NCBI GenBank assembly: GCA_036488085.1
Contig: DASXHZ010000027.1
Coordinates: 32,183 to 96,182, forward strand
Origin: DASXHZ01 sp036488085
GTDB lineage: Bacteria; Acidobacteriota; Thermoanaerobaculia; Gp7-AA8
DNA: 64,000 nt
Direction: 5' to 3'
Positions 44,797-53,548 of the stretch are shown here, piece by piece (position 1 is the stretch's first letter; each line of letters starts with the position of its first letter). A program made the position numbers and the translations under genes. The notes under the pieces are model-generated. The model saw nothing but the letters and a program-made list of their open reading frames with translations. It searched no databases and had not been told where the DNA came from.

Positions 44797-45237
44797 TCAG
44801 GTAATAGCCGGAGGACATGGGATTCGGCGCGCGCCGTCAGCAGTGAGATAGGCGAGCGGTGCCGTCGCCGACCACGCGAAAACGCCAGGATTCGCAATGG
44901 AGGCGATGGCCTGCATGCTCGTGCCGCCGTCGCCGATCGCCCAGAGGGAGTCGGCGGTGACGAACATCGCCTTCGATCCGATCCGGAAGAACGTCCGCGG
45001 AGAAGGCCCGCACGACGACGACCCCGGACACTCGACGCTCCGCCGCACCATGTGCGTTCCGATCGTCGTGCCGTCGCTCACCCAGACCTCCGGTCCCACG
45101 CTCTCGTCCTGGACGACGCAATAGAGAAGGCCGTTCACACCGATCGGCACTGGCGACAAATTGATCGCAAACGAGCCGAGGTCTTTGGAACCGGCGACCG
45201 TTTCATCGCTGGTGTCGATCCACGCCATCGACGTCAA
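44797..45237 (-). pseudogene. ELWxxDGT-repeat fragment in opposite orientation
   Basis: About 146 codons on the minus strand: GLLYCVVQDESVGPEVWVSDGTTIGTHMV is a typical repeat, followed by FRIGSKAMFVTADSLWAI. No signal peptide or plausible start. It is likely the other part of the gene at 44397-44750 or of a relative, turned round by recombination. Confidence 0.55.
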
Positions 45238-45263
45238 CGAGATCCGCGCCGCCCTCCGCTAGC

Positions 45264-45278
45264 CTGGGTCAAACAGCA
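45264..45278 (+). repeat. 15-bp direct repeat, right copy
   Basis: Identical to 44317-44331. Distance between copies is 947 bp. Confidence 0.7.
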
Positions 45279-45440
45279 GCGCGTGGGCTCAACCCTCGAC
45301 CCGCCTTCCCACCGCCGCCGGGTCAACAAAGCTGCCAATTCGCGCTAAACCATACGAAAACAGGCACTTTTCGCGTGGCATTGATATTGATCTAAAGCTC
45401 GCCGCCCCGGAACCCTACAACTGAATAAGCAGCAGAAGGG

Positions 45441-48400
45441 ATGTGTGTGAAGAGATCATCGATCCTCCTTACGGTAGTACTGTTCCTATCCGCCGTCGCC
45501 GCGAGTGCGACGCCGCCTCCGCAGGCGAATGCGAAGTTCCCGGCACTGGTGGACCAGCTCAAAGCGGCGCATGCGAAGCCGGGCAGCGCGCTCGAGAAGC
45601 TGATCAAGGACAACCAGGACTTCAGCCACCTCAAGCTTCGCGACGCGTCGGACCAGATCGTTCCGCCGTGGCTGAAAGCGTATTGGCGGAAGGGCCACCC
45701 CGAGGTCAACTACGACAACGATAACGACCCGACTGGGGGGTATCCGTTCGTCCTCAAAGAGGTCTACGAGTGGATGGTGACCCACCAGGAACTCAAGCCC
45801 GGCCAAGCTGACGCGGAGATGGAGCCGGGGATGGAATTCGACGGCAGCGACGATGGCGACGCCGTCATGTCGATGTCGCGCCACTTTTTCGCGCAGACCC
45901 TCGCTGCGATCGCAGGAACGAACGTCCGGACCTCCGGTTCGCAGACGGCCGCACGCAGCGAGTCGGACATCCGCATCAACTTCTGGAACTCGAGCAAGAT
46001 CATCGCGGCCTCGAACAACATCAGTAGCTCGGGAACGCAGGGCGTCTACTACTCGAGCGACGGCGGCACGACGTGGGGACAGACGTCCCTCCCGCTCGCC
46101 AGCGGCGACGCGTTCCACTCCGATCCGACGGTCGAATGGACCTCGGACGGCACGGCGTGGTCGAGCACCATGGGCATCAACTCCGCCCAGACCTCGCTAA
46201 AAGTGCAGTCCTACAAGTCGACCAACAGCGGCGTGACGTGGACGTTTGACGGCACGATCTCCGGCAGCCAGACGAACACCGACAAAGAGATGATCTGGGC
46301 CGACCACAGCGGGTCGTCGCCGTATGCAAATCAGCTCTACGCCATCTGGCACAACGGCAATCCGGCGTACATGAACCACCGCACCTCCTCCGGATGGGGT
46401 ACGCCGATCCAGGTGAGCGACTCGCAGGCGACCGGCACGTGCATCGGCGCCGACGTGAAGACCAATTCCGCCGGCGACGTCTTCGGCTTCTATCCCGACA
46501 CCGGCTCGCGCGGCATCTTCGTCGTGAAGTCGACCAACGGCGGCGCGAGCTTCGCCACGCCGGTGAAGGTCGTCACGACCTATGACTCATACGACATCGG
46601 CGTTCCGGCGATGGCCAGCCGCCGCATGCTCCTCTATGTCTCGGGCGCCGCGTACCGCAACGGATCGACGAATAACGTCTACGCCCTCTGGGCTGATCTT
46701 TCCGGCGACAGCGGCTGCACCACTGGGTCGAACGAGCCGGGGACGAACGCGAGCTCGACGTGCAAGACGCGCATCTGGTTCTCGCGCTCGACCGACGGCG
46801 GCGCAACCTGGAGCGCGCGCGTCAAGCTCAACAATCAGAGCGGCCTGAACGACCAGTTCAATCCGTTCCTTGCCGTAGACGAGACGAACGGTACGGTCGG
46901 CGCGATCTACTACGACACCGTCAACGACTCGACCCGCAAGAAGACCGACGTCTACTACCAGATGTCGTCCGACGGCGGCGCGACGTGGCAGGCTGCCGTG
47001 AAGGTGACGACCGCGATGACGGACGAGACCTCCAGCGGCGCCGACTCGGGAAACCAGTACGGCGATTACAACAGCCTCTCCGGTTACGCTAACAACTTCT
47101 TCCCCTCGTGGACCGACCGGCGCAACAACGCGCACGAGGAGATCTGGACGGCGAAGGTGACGACCAGCACCAGCGCGACCTACTCGATCTCCGGCAACGC
47201 CGGCACGAGTGGCGCGACGGTGACGGCCGGCTCCGGCTCGGCCACCAGCGATGGCTCGAACAACTACACCATCTCGAACCTCGCGGCCGGTACCTACACC
47301 GTGACGCCGAGCAAGTCCGGCTGCACGTTCTCGCCGGCCAGCCAGTCGGTGACGATCACGTCGTCGAACGTGACCGGCATCAACTTCACCGCCTCCTGCT
47401 CGGCCCCGACGTTCTCGATCAGCGGCAACGCCGGTACCACCGGCGCCACGGTCACGGCGGGATCCTCGTCAACGACCAGCGACGCTTCGAGCAATTACTC
47501 GATGTCGGGCTTCGCGGCGGGCAGTTACACCGTCACGCCGAGCAAGTCGGGCTGCACGTTCTCGCCGGCTTCGCAGTCGGTGACGATCACGTCGTCCAAC
47601 GTCACGGCGAACTTCACCGCGACGTGCGGCAGCGGCGACATCCAGCTCACGAGCGGTGTTCCGGTGACCGGCCAGAGCGTCGCGCAGGGCGCCTGGAAGT
47701 ACTACTACATCAGCGTCCCGTCGGGCGCCACGAACCTGACGTTCGCGACGACGGCCGCCACAGGCGACGTCGACATCTATACGCAATACAACGCGAAGCC
47801 GACCTCGAGCTCGTACATCTGCCGCCCGTACACCTCGTCGGGCAATGAGACCTGCTCGGCCACGAATCCGACCGCGGGCACGTGGTGGGTCGGCGTCAAC
47901 GGTTACGCCGCCGGAACCTTCACGATCACCGGTACGGTGACGGCCGGTTCGACGACGTACTCGATCTCCGGCAACGTCGGAACGTCGGGCGCGGTAGTCA
48001 CCGCTGGCTCCGGCTCCGCGACGAGCGACGGTTCCAACAACTACAGCATCAGCGGCCTCGCCAACGGTACGTACACCGTGACGCCGAGCAAGAGCGGTTG
48101 CACGTTCTCGCCGGCATCGCAGTCGGTCACCGTCAGCAGCGCGAACGTCAGCGGCATCAACTTCACCGCGTCGTGCGGCGGCGGTGGCACGACCGTCTTC
48201 TCGAACGGATTCGAGAGCAGCACCGGCTGGGCTACCGCCCAGGTCTCCGGTACCGCCGGCGCCTGGACGTACGTCACCTCCGGCACGCTCCCGACGACGA
48301 CGCCGCACGGCGGCAGCTACGAGGCGAAGTTCAATTCGTACGACTCGGCGAGCGGATCGCAGACGCGGATCTACCGCACGAGCGGCTTTGCGATCCCGAG

Positions 48401-48674
48401 CACGGTCACGAGCGCCACGCTGACGTTCTGGATGTACCACGACACCGGCTACTCGACGTCGGCTGACAAGGTGCAACTCCAGGCGTCGACCGGCTCGACA
48501 TGGGCGAACGTCGGAACGGCGGTGAACCGTTACGACGGTTCGACCGGCTGGAAGCAGCACACCATCGACCTCACCTCGTACAAGGGCACGACCGTCCAGC
48601 TCGGATTCCTCGGCATCAGCGCCTACGGAAACAACGAGTACATCGACGACGTGACGGTGACGACGAACCCGTAG
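45441..48674 (+). CDS. Large secreted BNR/sialidase-like repeat protein
   Basis: 1,077 residues. Signal peptide MCVKRSSILLTVVLFLSAVAASA. A helical N-terminal part (about 25-150), then a beta-propeller with Asp-box repeats (YYSSDGGTTWG, SRSTDGGATWS, MSSDGGATWQ), as in exo-alpha-sialidase-like proteins (about 150-570). Three copies of a Ser/Thr-rich beta module follow (each starting YSISGN or FSISGN and containing TPSKSGCTFSPASQSVT), interrupted by a pre-peptidase C-terminal domain (about 735-835), and a final lectin-like beta domain (about 915-1077). The catalytic Arg triad of a true sialidase is not evident, so carbohydrate binding is as likely as hydrolysis. Confidence 0.85.
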   Translation: MCVKRSSILLTVVLFLSAVAASATPPPQANAKFPALVDQLKAAHAKPGSALEKLIKDNQDFSHLKLRDASDQIVPPWLKAYWRKGHPEVNYDNDNDPTGGYPFVLKEVYEWMVTHQELKPGQADAEMEPGMEFDGSDDGDAVMSMSRHFFAQTLAAIAGTNVRTSGSQTAARSESDIRINFWNSSKIIAASNNISSSGTQGVYYSSDGGTTWGQTSLPLASGDAFHSDPTVEWTSDGTAWSSTMGINSAQTSLKVQSYKSTNSGVTWTFDGTISGSQTNTDKEMIWADHSGSSPYANQLYAIWHNGNPAYMNHRTSSGWGTPIQVSDSQATGTCIGADVKTNSAGDVFGFYPDTGSRGIFVVKSTNGGASFATPVKVVTTYDSYDIGVPAMASRRMLLYVSGAAYRNGSTNNVYALWADLSGDSGCTTGSNEPGTNASSTCKTRIWFSRSTDGGATWSARVKLNNQSGLNDQFNPFLAVDETNGTVGAIYYDTVNDSTRKKTDVYYQMSSDGGATWQAAVKVTTAMTDETSSGADSGNQYGDYNSLSGYANNFFPSWTDRRNNAHEEIWTAKVTTSTSATYSISGNAGTSGATVTAGSGSATSDGSNNYTISNLAAGTYTVTPSKSGCTFSPASQSVTITSSNVTGINFTASCSAPTFSISGNAGTTGATVTAGSSSTTSDASSNYSMSGFAAGSYTVTPSKSGCTFSPASQSVTITSSNVTANFTATCGSGDIQLTSGVPVTGQSVAQGAWKYYYISVPSGATNLTFATTAATGDVDIYTQYNAKPTSSSYICRPYTSSGNETCSATNPTAGTWWVGVNGYAAGTFTITGTVTAGSTTYSISGNVGTSGAVVTAGSGSATSDGSNNYSISGLANGTYTVTPSKSGCTFSPASQSVTVSSANVSGINFTASCGGGGTTVFSNGFESSTGWATAQVSGTAGAWTYVTSGTLPTTTPHGGSYEAKFNSYDSASGSQTRIYRTSGFAIPSTVTSATLTFWMYHDTGYSTSADKVQLQASTGSTWANVGTAVNRYDGSTGWKQHTIDLTSYKGTTVQLGFLGISAYGNNEYIDDVTVTTNP
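47167..48170 (+). repeat. Near-identical DNA repeats coding beta modules
   Basis: Three copies (about 47167-47400, 47410-47625 and 47955-48170) of roughly 215-235 bp show high nucleotide identity, for example around the segment coding TPSKSGCTFSPASQS. High DNA identity suggests recent duplication or gene conversion. Confidence 0.7.
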
Positions 48675-48698
48675 CAACGATTCCAACAGGTTCGGAAA

Positions 48699-48727
48699 GG
48701 GAGGGCGAGTGTGCCCTCCCTTTTTTT
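48699..48727 (+). terminator. Intrinsic terminator of the BNR gene
   Basis: GGGAGGGC, six-base loop, GCCCTCCC and seven T residues, 25 bp after the stop codon. A textbook rho-independent terminator. Confidence 0.95.
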
Positions 48728-48779
48728 GCTCACCCTCAATCTCGGGTAGGTAAACGCCGCCCGCCAACACTCCTCAGGT

Positions 48780-49199
48780 ATGTACGAGTCCAATCCCGCG
48801 CATCAGGAGTTCCTCGTCTCGTTGATCGGCCACGTCGGCGGCGTCGCCGGGACGGTTCACGAGCAGCGCGGTGAGGACCTCTACCTGACCGCGGCGCACA
48901 ACATCCCTCCACCGGTGGTTGCCATCGTCACGCATGTCGCGCACGGGAAGGGGATGGCGGGGGTGGCGCAAGTGCGGAAGCAGCCGGTGCAGACCTGCAA
49001 TCTGCAGACGGACGCCAGCGGCACGATCAAGCCGGGAGCGAAGGCAGTGGACGCGCAGGCGGCCATTGCCGTTCCGGTGCTCGACGAAAGCGGCGAGGTC
49101 CGCGCCGTCGTCGGCGTCGCATGGAGCGACGAACGGGAGCTCGGCCCGGAATTCGAGCAGTCGATGTTGCAACTGGCAGCGGGGCTGCCGAGGAATTGA
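48780..49199 (+). CDS. GAF-domain protein
   Basis: 139 residues, nearly all one GAF domain: VAIVTHVAHGKGMAG, then AAIAVPVLDESGEVRAVVGVAWSDERELGPEF. It contains a Cys (QPVQTCNLQ) where free methionine-R-sulfoxide reductases and redox GAF domains also have one, but assignment is open. First gene of an operon whose second gene (VioB-N-like) starts 3 bp after the stop, so it probably senses or processes a small molecule in that pathway. Confidence 0.75.
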   Translation: MYESNPAHQEFLVSLIGHVGGVAGTVHEQRGEDLYLTAAHNIPPPVVAIVTHVAHGKGMAGVAQVRKQPVQTCNLQTDASGTIKPGAKAVDAQAAIAVPVLDESGEVRAVVGVAWSDERELGPEFEQSMLQLAAGLPRN

Positions 49200-49202
49200 G
49201 CG

Positions 49203-51425
49203 ATGAGCGTCTTGTCATTTCCGAGGATCTACTTCAAGGGCATGATGGAGTGGGATCCGTGCACGTTCAATAACAACGACTGGCAGGAGTTCCCGACGTA
49301 TGACGGCGCAAACGCCGCGCTGAACTGGACGTTCCTCGAGACCCAGGGGATCACGCAGCAGAACTTCCAGACGACGTTCCGGCCGTGGGCGATCAAGCTA
49401 CAGCCGGACGCGGTCGACAGCCCGAGCGGCGCGCGTGTGCCGGCCGAGTGGAACATGTTCGGCACGCACGGCGTCCTGTTCAATCAGTACGGCGATTTCA
49501 AGACGACCATCACCGGCGGCGCGCTGGGATACAACCAGCCTGTCACCGCGGATGGCCTCATCGGGTTGCCGGTCGCGATCTCGGGCGACGGCGGGAGCGG
49601 TGCGGGACGGCTGGTCGACACGAATCCCGCTTCGTTCTGGTCGAGCCAGGTCTACTTCGGCCAGCTCGCCTTCGGCAGCGGGACGACCTCGATCGTCGGC
49701 CCGCGCGCCTTCCGGATGCACTCGCGCTGGCTGAACCTGAACCGGATCTACTCGTCCGACCAGGCGCTCACACAGCCGGCAGCGAGCGTCGCCTGCTGCT
49801 TCCAGACCGCCATTCCATACGACCAGATCCAATGGCCGGCCGCCGGGAGCTCGGGGCTCGCCGCCGCCTTGCAGACGGCGGCGTCGCAGCCGCCGGGAAT
49901 CGGGATCATGGCGCGCTTCACGGCGTACGTGAATCTCTACTTCCAGAACGGCGTCTTCAACGACATCGCGCAGCGGCCGAAGAACTACCCCGAGCTGGCC
50001 AACTTCCTCGCAAAGGCGTGGGCGGCGTGGAACAACGGCGGCGATACGTCCCTGTTTTTTTCGAATCCCTGCTACAGCCATGTCGTCGGCGCGCTCGGCG
50101 TCTGGAACTCGGACGAAGTTGCCTCGGTGCCCGTGGGCCGCTACCTTCCGGCATCGGGACAGGTCGCGGCGATCGATATATCGGACGTCACCGCAAAGCC
50201 GGCGGCAGCATCGAAGATGGGACACGAGTCCGCTCTGATGTCCGCCGTCACGACCCCTGTCACGAGCGCGGTCGCGGCGCCGCTCGAAGTGACGCTCGGC
50301 CCCGTGGTAGCCACTGTCGACTATGACGCCGAGTTGATTTCGCTCGATCTGAGCAGCACCATGCCCGAGAAGGGGACGCCCGGCGAGATGCCGTCCGATC
50401 TGACGAAGGCGAACTTCGGCGCGCTCGACCTCGGCGTCATGGCCGCGGGCAGCTTCACCTCGGTGTACCAGATCCAGTACGACCAGTACGCACGTGCCGC
50501 GTACGAAGCGAGCGCCGGAATCATCGACATTCCGTTCAGCCAGACCACTACCGGCTCGAATACGGCGTCGCTGCTGCAGAGCGGACCGCTTGCGATCCAG
50601 GTGCAAGGCCAGCCGGCGCTCACGGAGTTGGAGTACAGCGCACAGACCGACAGCCGCGGGATCTACGTCGACCAAGGCGGGAGCGCCGATTTCGTCATCG
50701 CGACCTATGACTTCGGCGCGACGAGCGTGGGCTTGAACGTGATGCTGGCGCAGTACGACGCGAACCTCTCGCTGATTCCCACGAGCGGCGCGCCTCTGGT
50801 CGCATTTACCAGCGGGGACATCCAGCAGGTGACGTCGGGCGGAGTCACGACCACCGTGACGGTCGTGACCAGTGAGTCGGACGGCGTCGCGCCGGTCACC
50901 ATCGGATGGGTGGCGCCCGGCTTTGCGGTGCTGGCGTTCTTCCCGTACTCCGGCTCGAATCTCCCGTTGCCGCCGACTTCGCTCCTAGGGCCGGGAAGCA
51001 CGATCAGCGGCTCGATCACCTACGCCTACTACGCGACCGTGCGCGCGTTGCCGGCGGACAATTCGGTGCCGCAGCAGTTCGTCGACGTTTGGAACACGAC
51101 GCCGCCCTCGGAGAATCAGGCCGCGGCGTGGAACTTCATCTATCTGAATATCCTGTACGTCTACGACATGCTCTTCAACGTGATGCTCGAGCACGTCGAC
51201 CTCGGGAGCCAGAGCGCGTTCGCGTCGAGTATCTACGGCATCTGGTCGGCGATTTCCGTGGAGTCGTCAGCCGAAAGTACCTACTACATGCCGATCACGC
51301 GCGATCTCTCGGCCGGCAAGCGGCTGGCGCTGCAGCTCTACGTCTACCTGATCGCCAACAACTTCAACGTCCCGAACTTCAATGTGAACTCGATTCCGCC
51401 GGGATGGACGCCGCCCAATTCATGA
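49203..51425 (+). CDS. VioB/RebD N-terminal-domain-like protein, paralogue A
   Basis: 740 residues without signal peptide. Starts MSVLSFPRIYFKG, with PCTFNNNDW after it, and ends with YDMLFNVMLEH ... YYMPITRDLSAGKRLALQLYVYL. These are the landmarks of the N-terminal half of VioB and RebD, the proteins that couple two indole- or phenylpyruvate imines (compare MSILDFPRIHFRG and YYMPSTRELSAPKARLFLKYL, from memory). The C-terminal ferritin-like domain of VioB is absent. The second gene of an operon with the GAF protein and a TonB receptor, and paralogue of 53547-55508. Role unknown; imine chemistry is only an inference. Confidence 0.75.
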   Translation: MSVLSFPRIYFKGMMEWDPCTFNNNDWQEFPTYDGANAALNWTFLETQGITQQNFQTTFRPWAIKLQPDAVDSPSGARVPAEWNMFGTHGVLFNQYGDFKTTITGGALGYNQPVTADGLIGLPVAISGDGGSGAGRLVDTNPASFWSSQVYFGQLAFGSGTTSIVGPRAFRMHSRWLNLNRIYSSDQALTQPAASVACCFQTAIPYDQIQWPAAGSSGLAAALQTAASQPPGIGIMARFTAYVNLYFQNGVFNDIAQRPKNYPELANFLAKAWAAWNNGGDTSLFFSNPCYSHVVGALGVWNSDEVASVPVGRYLPASGQVAAIDISDVTAKPAAASKMGHESALMSAVTTPVTSAVAAPLEVTLGPVVATVDYDAELISLDLSSTMPEKGTPGEMPSDLTKANFGALDLGVMAAGSFTSVYQIQYDQYARAAYEASAGIIDIPFSQTTTGSNTASLLQSGPLAIQVQGQPALTELEYSAQTDSRGIYVDQGGSADFVIATYDFGATSVGLNVMLAQYDANLSLIPTSGAPLVAFTSGDIQQVTSGGVTTTVTVVTSESDGVAPVTIGWVAPGFAVLAFFPYSGSNLPLPPTSLLGPGSTISGSITYAYYATVRALPADNSVPQQFVDVWNTTPPSENQAAAWNFIYLNILYVYDMLFNVMLEHVDLGSQSAFASSIYGIWSAISVESSAESTYYMPITRDLSAGKRLALQLYVYLIANNFNVPNFNVNSIPPGWTPPNS

Positions 51426-53413
51426 TCCGGCTTCTTGTGATCATGGCGGTCGTTGCGCCGCTGCTGGCCGACGACCTCCCCCGGATGAAGGGAGAGATCG
51501 TCGTCACGCCCGAGCGCGGAGCCGCGGAGCGCGACGCCGTCGCCGCCACGGTCACGGTGATCACGCGGGCGGAGCTCGATGCGATGCCGGCGCAGTCGCT
51601 CGCCGAGGTGATGAACGCGGTGCCGGGAATCACGATGGACTTCGGGGAGGCGGCGGCGGGAGCGCCGATGATTGTGGCGCGCGGCTTCTTCGGCGGCGGC
51701 GAGAACGAATACGTGAAATTGCTCGTCGACGGCGTTCCGGCGGGCGACGTCGAGTCGGGGTTGATCGACTGGCGGCACATCCGTACGGCGGACATCGAGC
51801 GCATCGAGGTGCTGCGCGGTCCGGGCTCGTCTTTGTATGGCGACTCGGCGATGGGCGCGGTCATCTCGGTGTTCACGCGCGGTGCGGCGGCGGGAAACGT
51901 CTCGCGCGGCGAGGTGCGTCTTTCCGGCGGCACGCTCGGAACGCACGACGCCGACGTCTGGTATCGCGGTGACGCCGGGCCGCTGCGTGTCGGCGCCGAT
52001 GGTCTCATCGCCTCGACGGATGGCTATCGCGACCACTCCGCATCGCGCGACAGCGGCGGCGACCTGACGCTGCAGCATCTCGCGGCCACCAGCCGGCTGC
52101 AGCTCCTCCTCTCGATCGCGTCGAAAGACCGCGAAGAGCCGGGGCCGTTGCTGGCGAGCGAAGTGGCGGCGGACCGGCGGGCGTCCAATGCCGCATTCCG
52201 GTTCGACCGCGAGAAGACCGACCGCCGCCGTCTCGCGCTGAGTTACGAGAGCTTCGGCGCGATCCCGATTCGGGCCGTAGCATACGGCAGCGGCCGGACG
52301 ACCGACTATCCGCGCACGGAGCTCCTCGCGCCGAACTTCGGCAGCACGCTTTTTCGCCATCTCGAGACGAGCGCTGCCGGTGGGATTTTCGAGATTGCGC
52401 GCGAATGGTCGCGGGCGTCGGTTCGCGCGGGGACGGATCTCGATCGTGCGTCGCTGAACGGCGACTATTCGAACGTGACCGCGGACGGCGGACGCGGCGC
52501 AACACTCGCGGTGATCGACGCACATCGCGACCAGACTGCGTTCTTCGCGACGGGGGAGTGGCAGGCGCTCTCTCGCCTTCGCTTCAGCGGCGGCGTACGC
52601 CATGACGAGATCCGCGATGAGTACGCTGGCTCCGACAGGCGCAAGTCCGCATGGTCGCCCCGTGCCGGCGCGACGTTCCGCGTCAGTCCGCCGAACGACG
52701 CCAACCCGGTCGTTGCATTCGTCCAGATTGCGCGCGCGTTCAAGGCGCCGACGCTCGACCAGCTCTTCGACCCCCGTCCGTTTCCCGGTCCGGGAGGGGC
52801 GTCGTTCACGGTCTCCAATCCGACGCTGTTGCCGCAACGCGCGCGCAACGCGGAGGTCGGGGTGAGCCGCAGCACGCCGGCGCTGGCGTGGAGCGTCAGC
52901 GCCTACCGGATGAACGTCACCGACGAGATCGACTTCGATCCGACGTTCTTTACCTATCGGAACATCGGGAGCAGCCGCCACACCGGCATCGAGGCGCTGG
53001 CGGACGTCCGTTCGACTCCGTACGTGCAGCCGCTCTTCACCTACGCGCTGACGCGTGTCGTCTCGACCGACAACCGGGGCCAGCAGTTGAAGAACATCCC
53101 GGAGCACGTCGCGCAGCTCGACCTCCGCTCGGCGCTGCCGCACGCGATCGACGCCGTGCTCGGCATCCGCTGGGAGCACACCCGCTTCGCCGATGACGAC
53201 GGCCATTTTCCGCTACCCGACGTGCATACCGTGAACGCGAAGGTGGCGCGTACGTTCCACCGTCTCCGTGTGGAGCTCGAGGCGCTCAATCTCCTCAACA
53301 CGCGGTACGTCTACGTCGGCTCGATCCTCAACGACTTCCGCGGCCAGCCGAACCTCCTCGAGTTTCCAGCGCCCGGGAGGACGGCGAGGGTGAACCTGGC
53401 GTGGAGCTATTAG
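51422..53413 (+). CDS. TonB-dependent outer-membrane receptor
   Basis: 663 residues from ATG 51422, overlapping the VioB-N-like stop (ATGA). Signal peptide (MIRLLVIMAVVAPLLA), plug domain (about 25-150: IVVTPERGAAERDAVAATVTVITRAEL, IERIEVLRGPGSSLYGDSAMGAVISVFT) and a 22-strand barrel ending in an aromatic residue (VNLAWSY). Moderate size and BtuB/CirA-like plug suggest uptake of an iron or cobalamin-type complex, or export/uptake of a pathway product. Translational coupling to the VioB-N-like gene indicates joint function. Confidence 0.92.
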   Translation: MIRLLVIMAVVAPLLADDLPRMKGEIVVTPERGAAERDAVAATVTVITRAELDAMPAQSLAEVMNAVPGITMDFGEAAAGAPMIVARGFFGGGENEYVKLLVDGVPAGDVESGLIDWRHIRTADIERIEVLRGPGSSLYGDSAMGAVISVFTRGAAAGNVSRGEVRLSGGTLGTHDADVWYRGDAGPLRVGADGLIASTDGYRDHSASRDSGGDLTLQHLAATSRLQLLLSIASKDREEPGPLLASEVAADRRASNAAFRFDREKTDRRRLALSYESFGAIPIRAVAYGSGRTTDYPRTELLAPNFGSTLFRHLETSAAGGIFEIAREWSRASVRAGTDLDRASLNGDYSNVTADGGRGATLAVIDAHRDQTAFFATGEWQALSRLRFSGGVRHDEIRDEYAGSDRRKSAWSPRAGATFRVSPPNDANPVVAFVQIARAFKAPTLDQLFDPRPFPGPGGASFTVSNPTLLPQRARNAEVGVSRSTPALAWSVSAYRMNVTDEIDFDPTFFTYRNIGSSRHTGIEALADVRSTPYVQPLFTYALTRVVSTDNRGQQLKNIPEHVAQLDLRSALPHAIDAVLGIRWEHTRFADDDGHFPLPDVHTVNAKVARTFHRLRVELEALNLLNTRYVYVGSILNDFRGQPNLLEFPAPGRTARVNLAWSY

Positions 53414-53458
53414 GGCTCACTTTCGACAGGCTTTGCACACAAAGTCGCATTGAGGGAA

Positions 53459-53548
53459 GAGGTTCGAGGTTCGAGGGAAGAATGAAGAGGTAAGAGAGAA
53501 CCTGTTCGTGGCTACGCTCTTCGGCTCTTAGCTCGAACCTCGAACCTC
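53459..53548. repeat. 17-bp inverted repeat between convergent genes
   Basis: GAGGTTCGAGGTTCGAG at 53459-53475 and its exact reverse complement at 53532-53548, 56 bp apart. It spans the gap between the TonB receptor and the second VioB-N-like gene and may form a two-way terminator. Each arm is itself a tandem GAGGTTC repeat. Confidence 0.75.

Noticed and set aside
45380..45400. Sigma-54 promoter TGGCA-N6-TTGAT before the BNR gene
   Set aside because: The invariant GC at -12 is missing and the place is not conserved as far as I can see.
47469..48770. A 433-codon minus-strand frame
   Set aside because: Antisense to the BNR repeat protein, with composition that mirrors its repeats.
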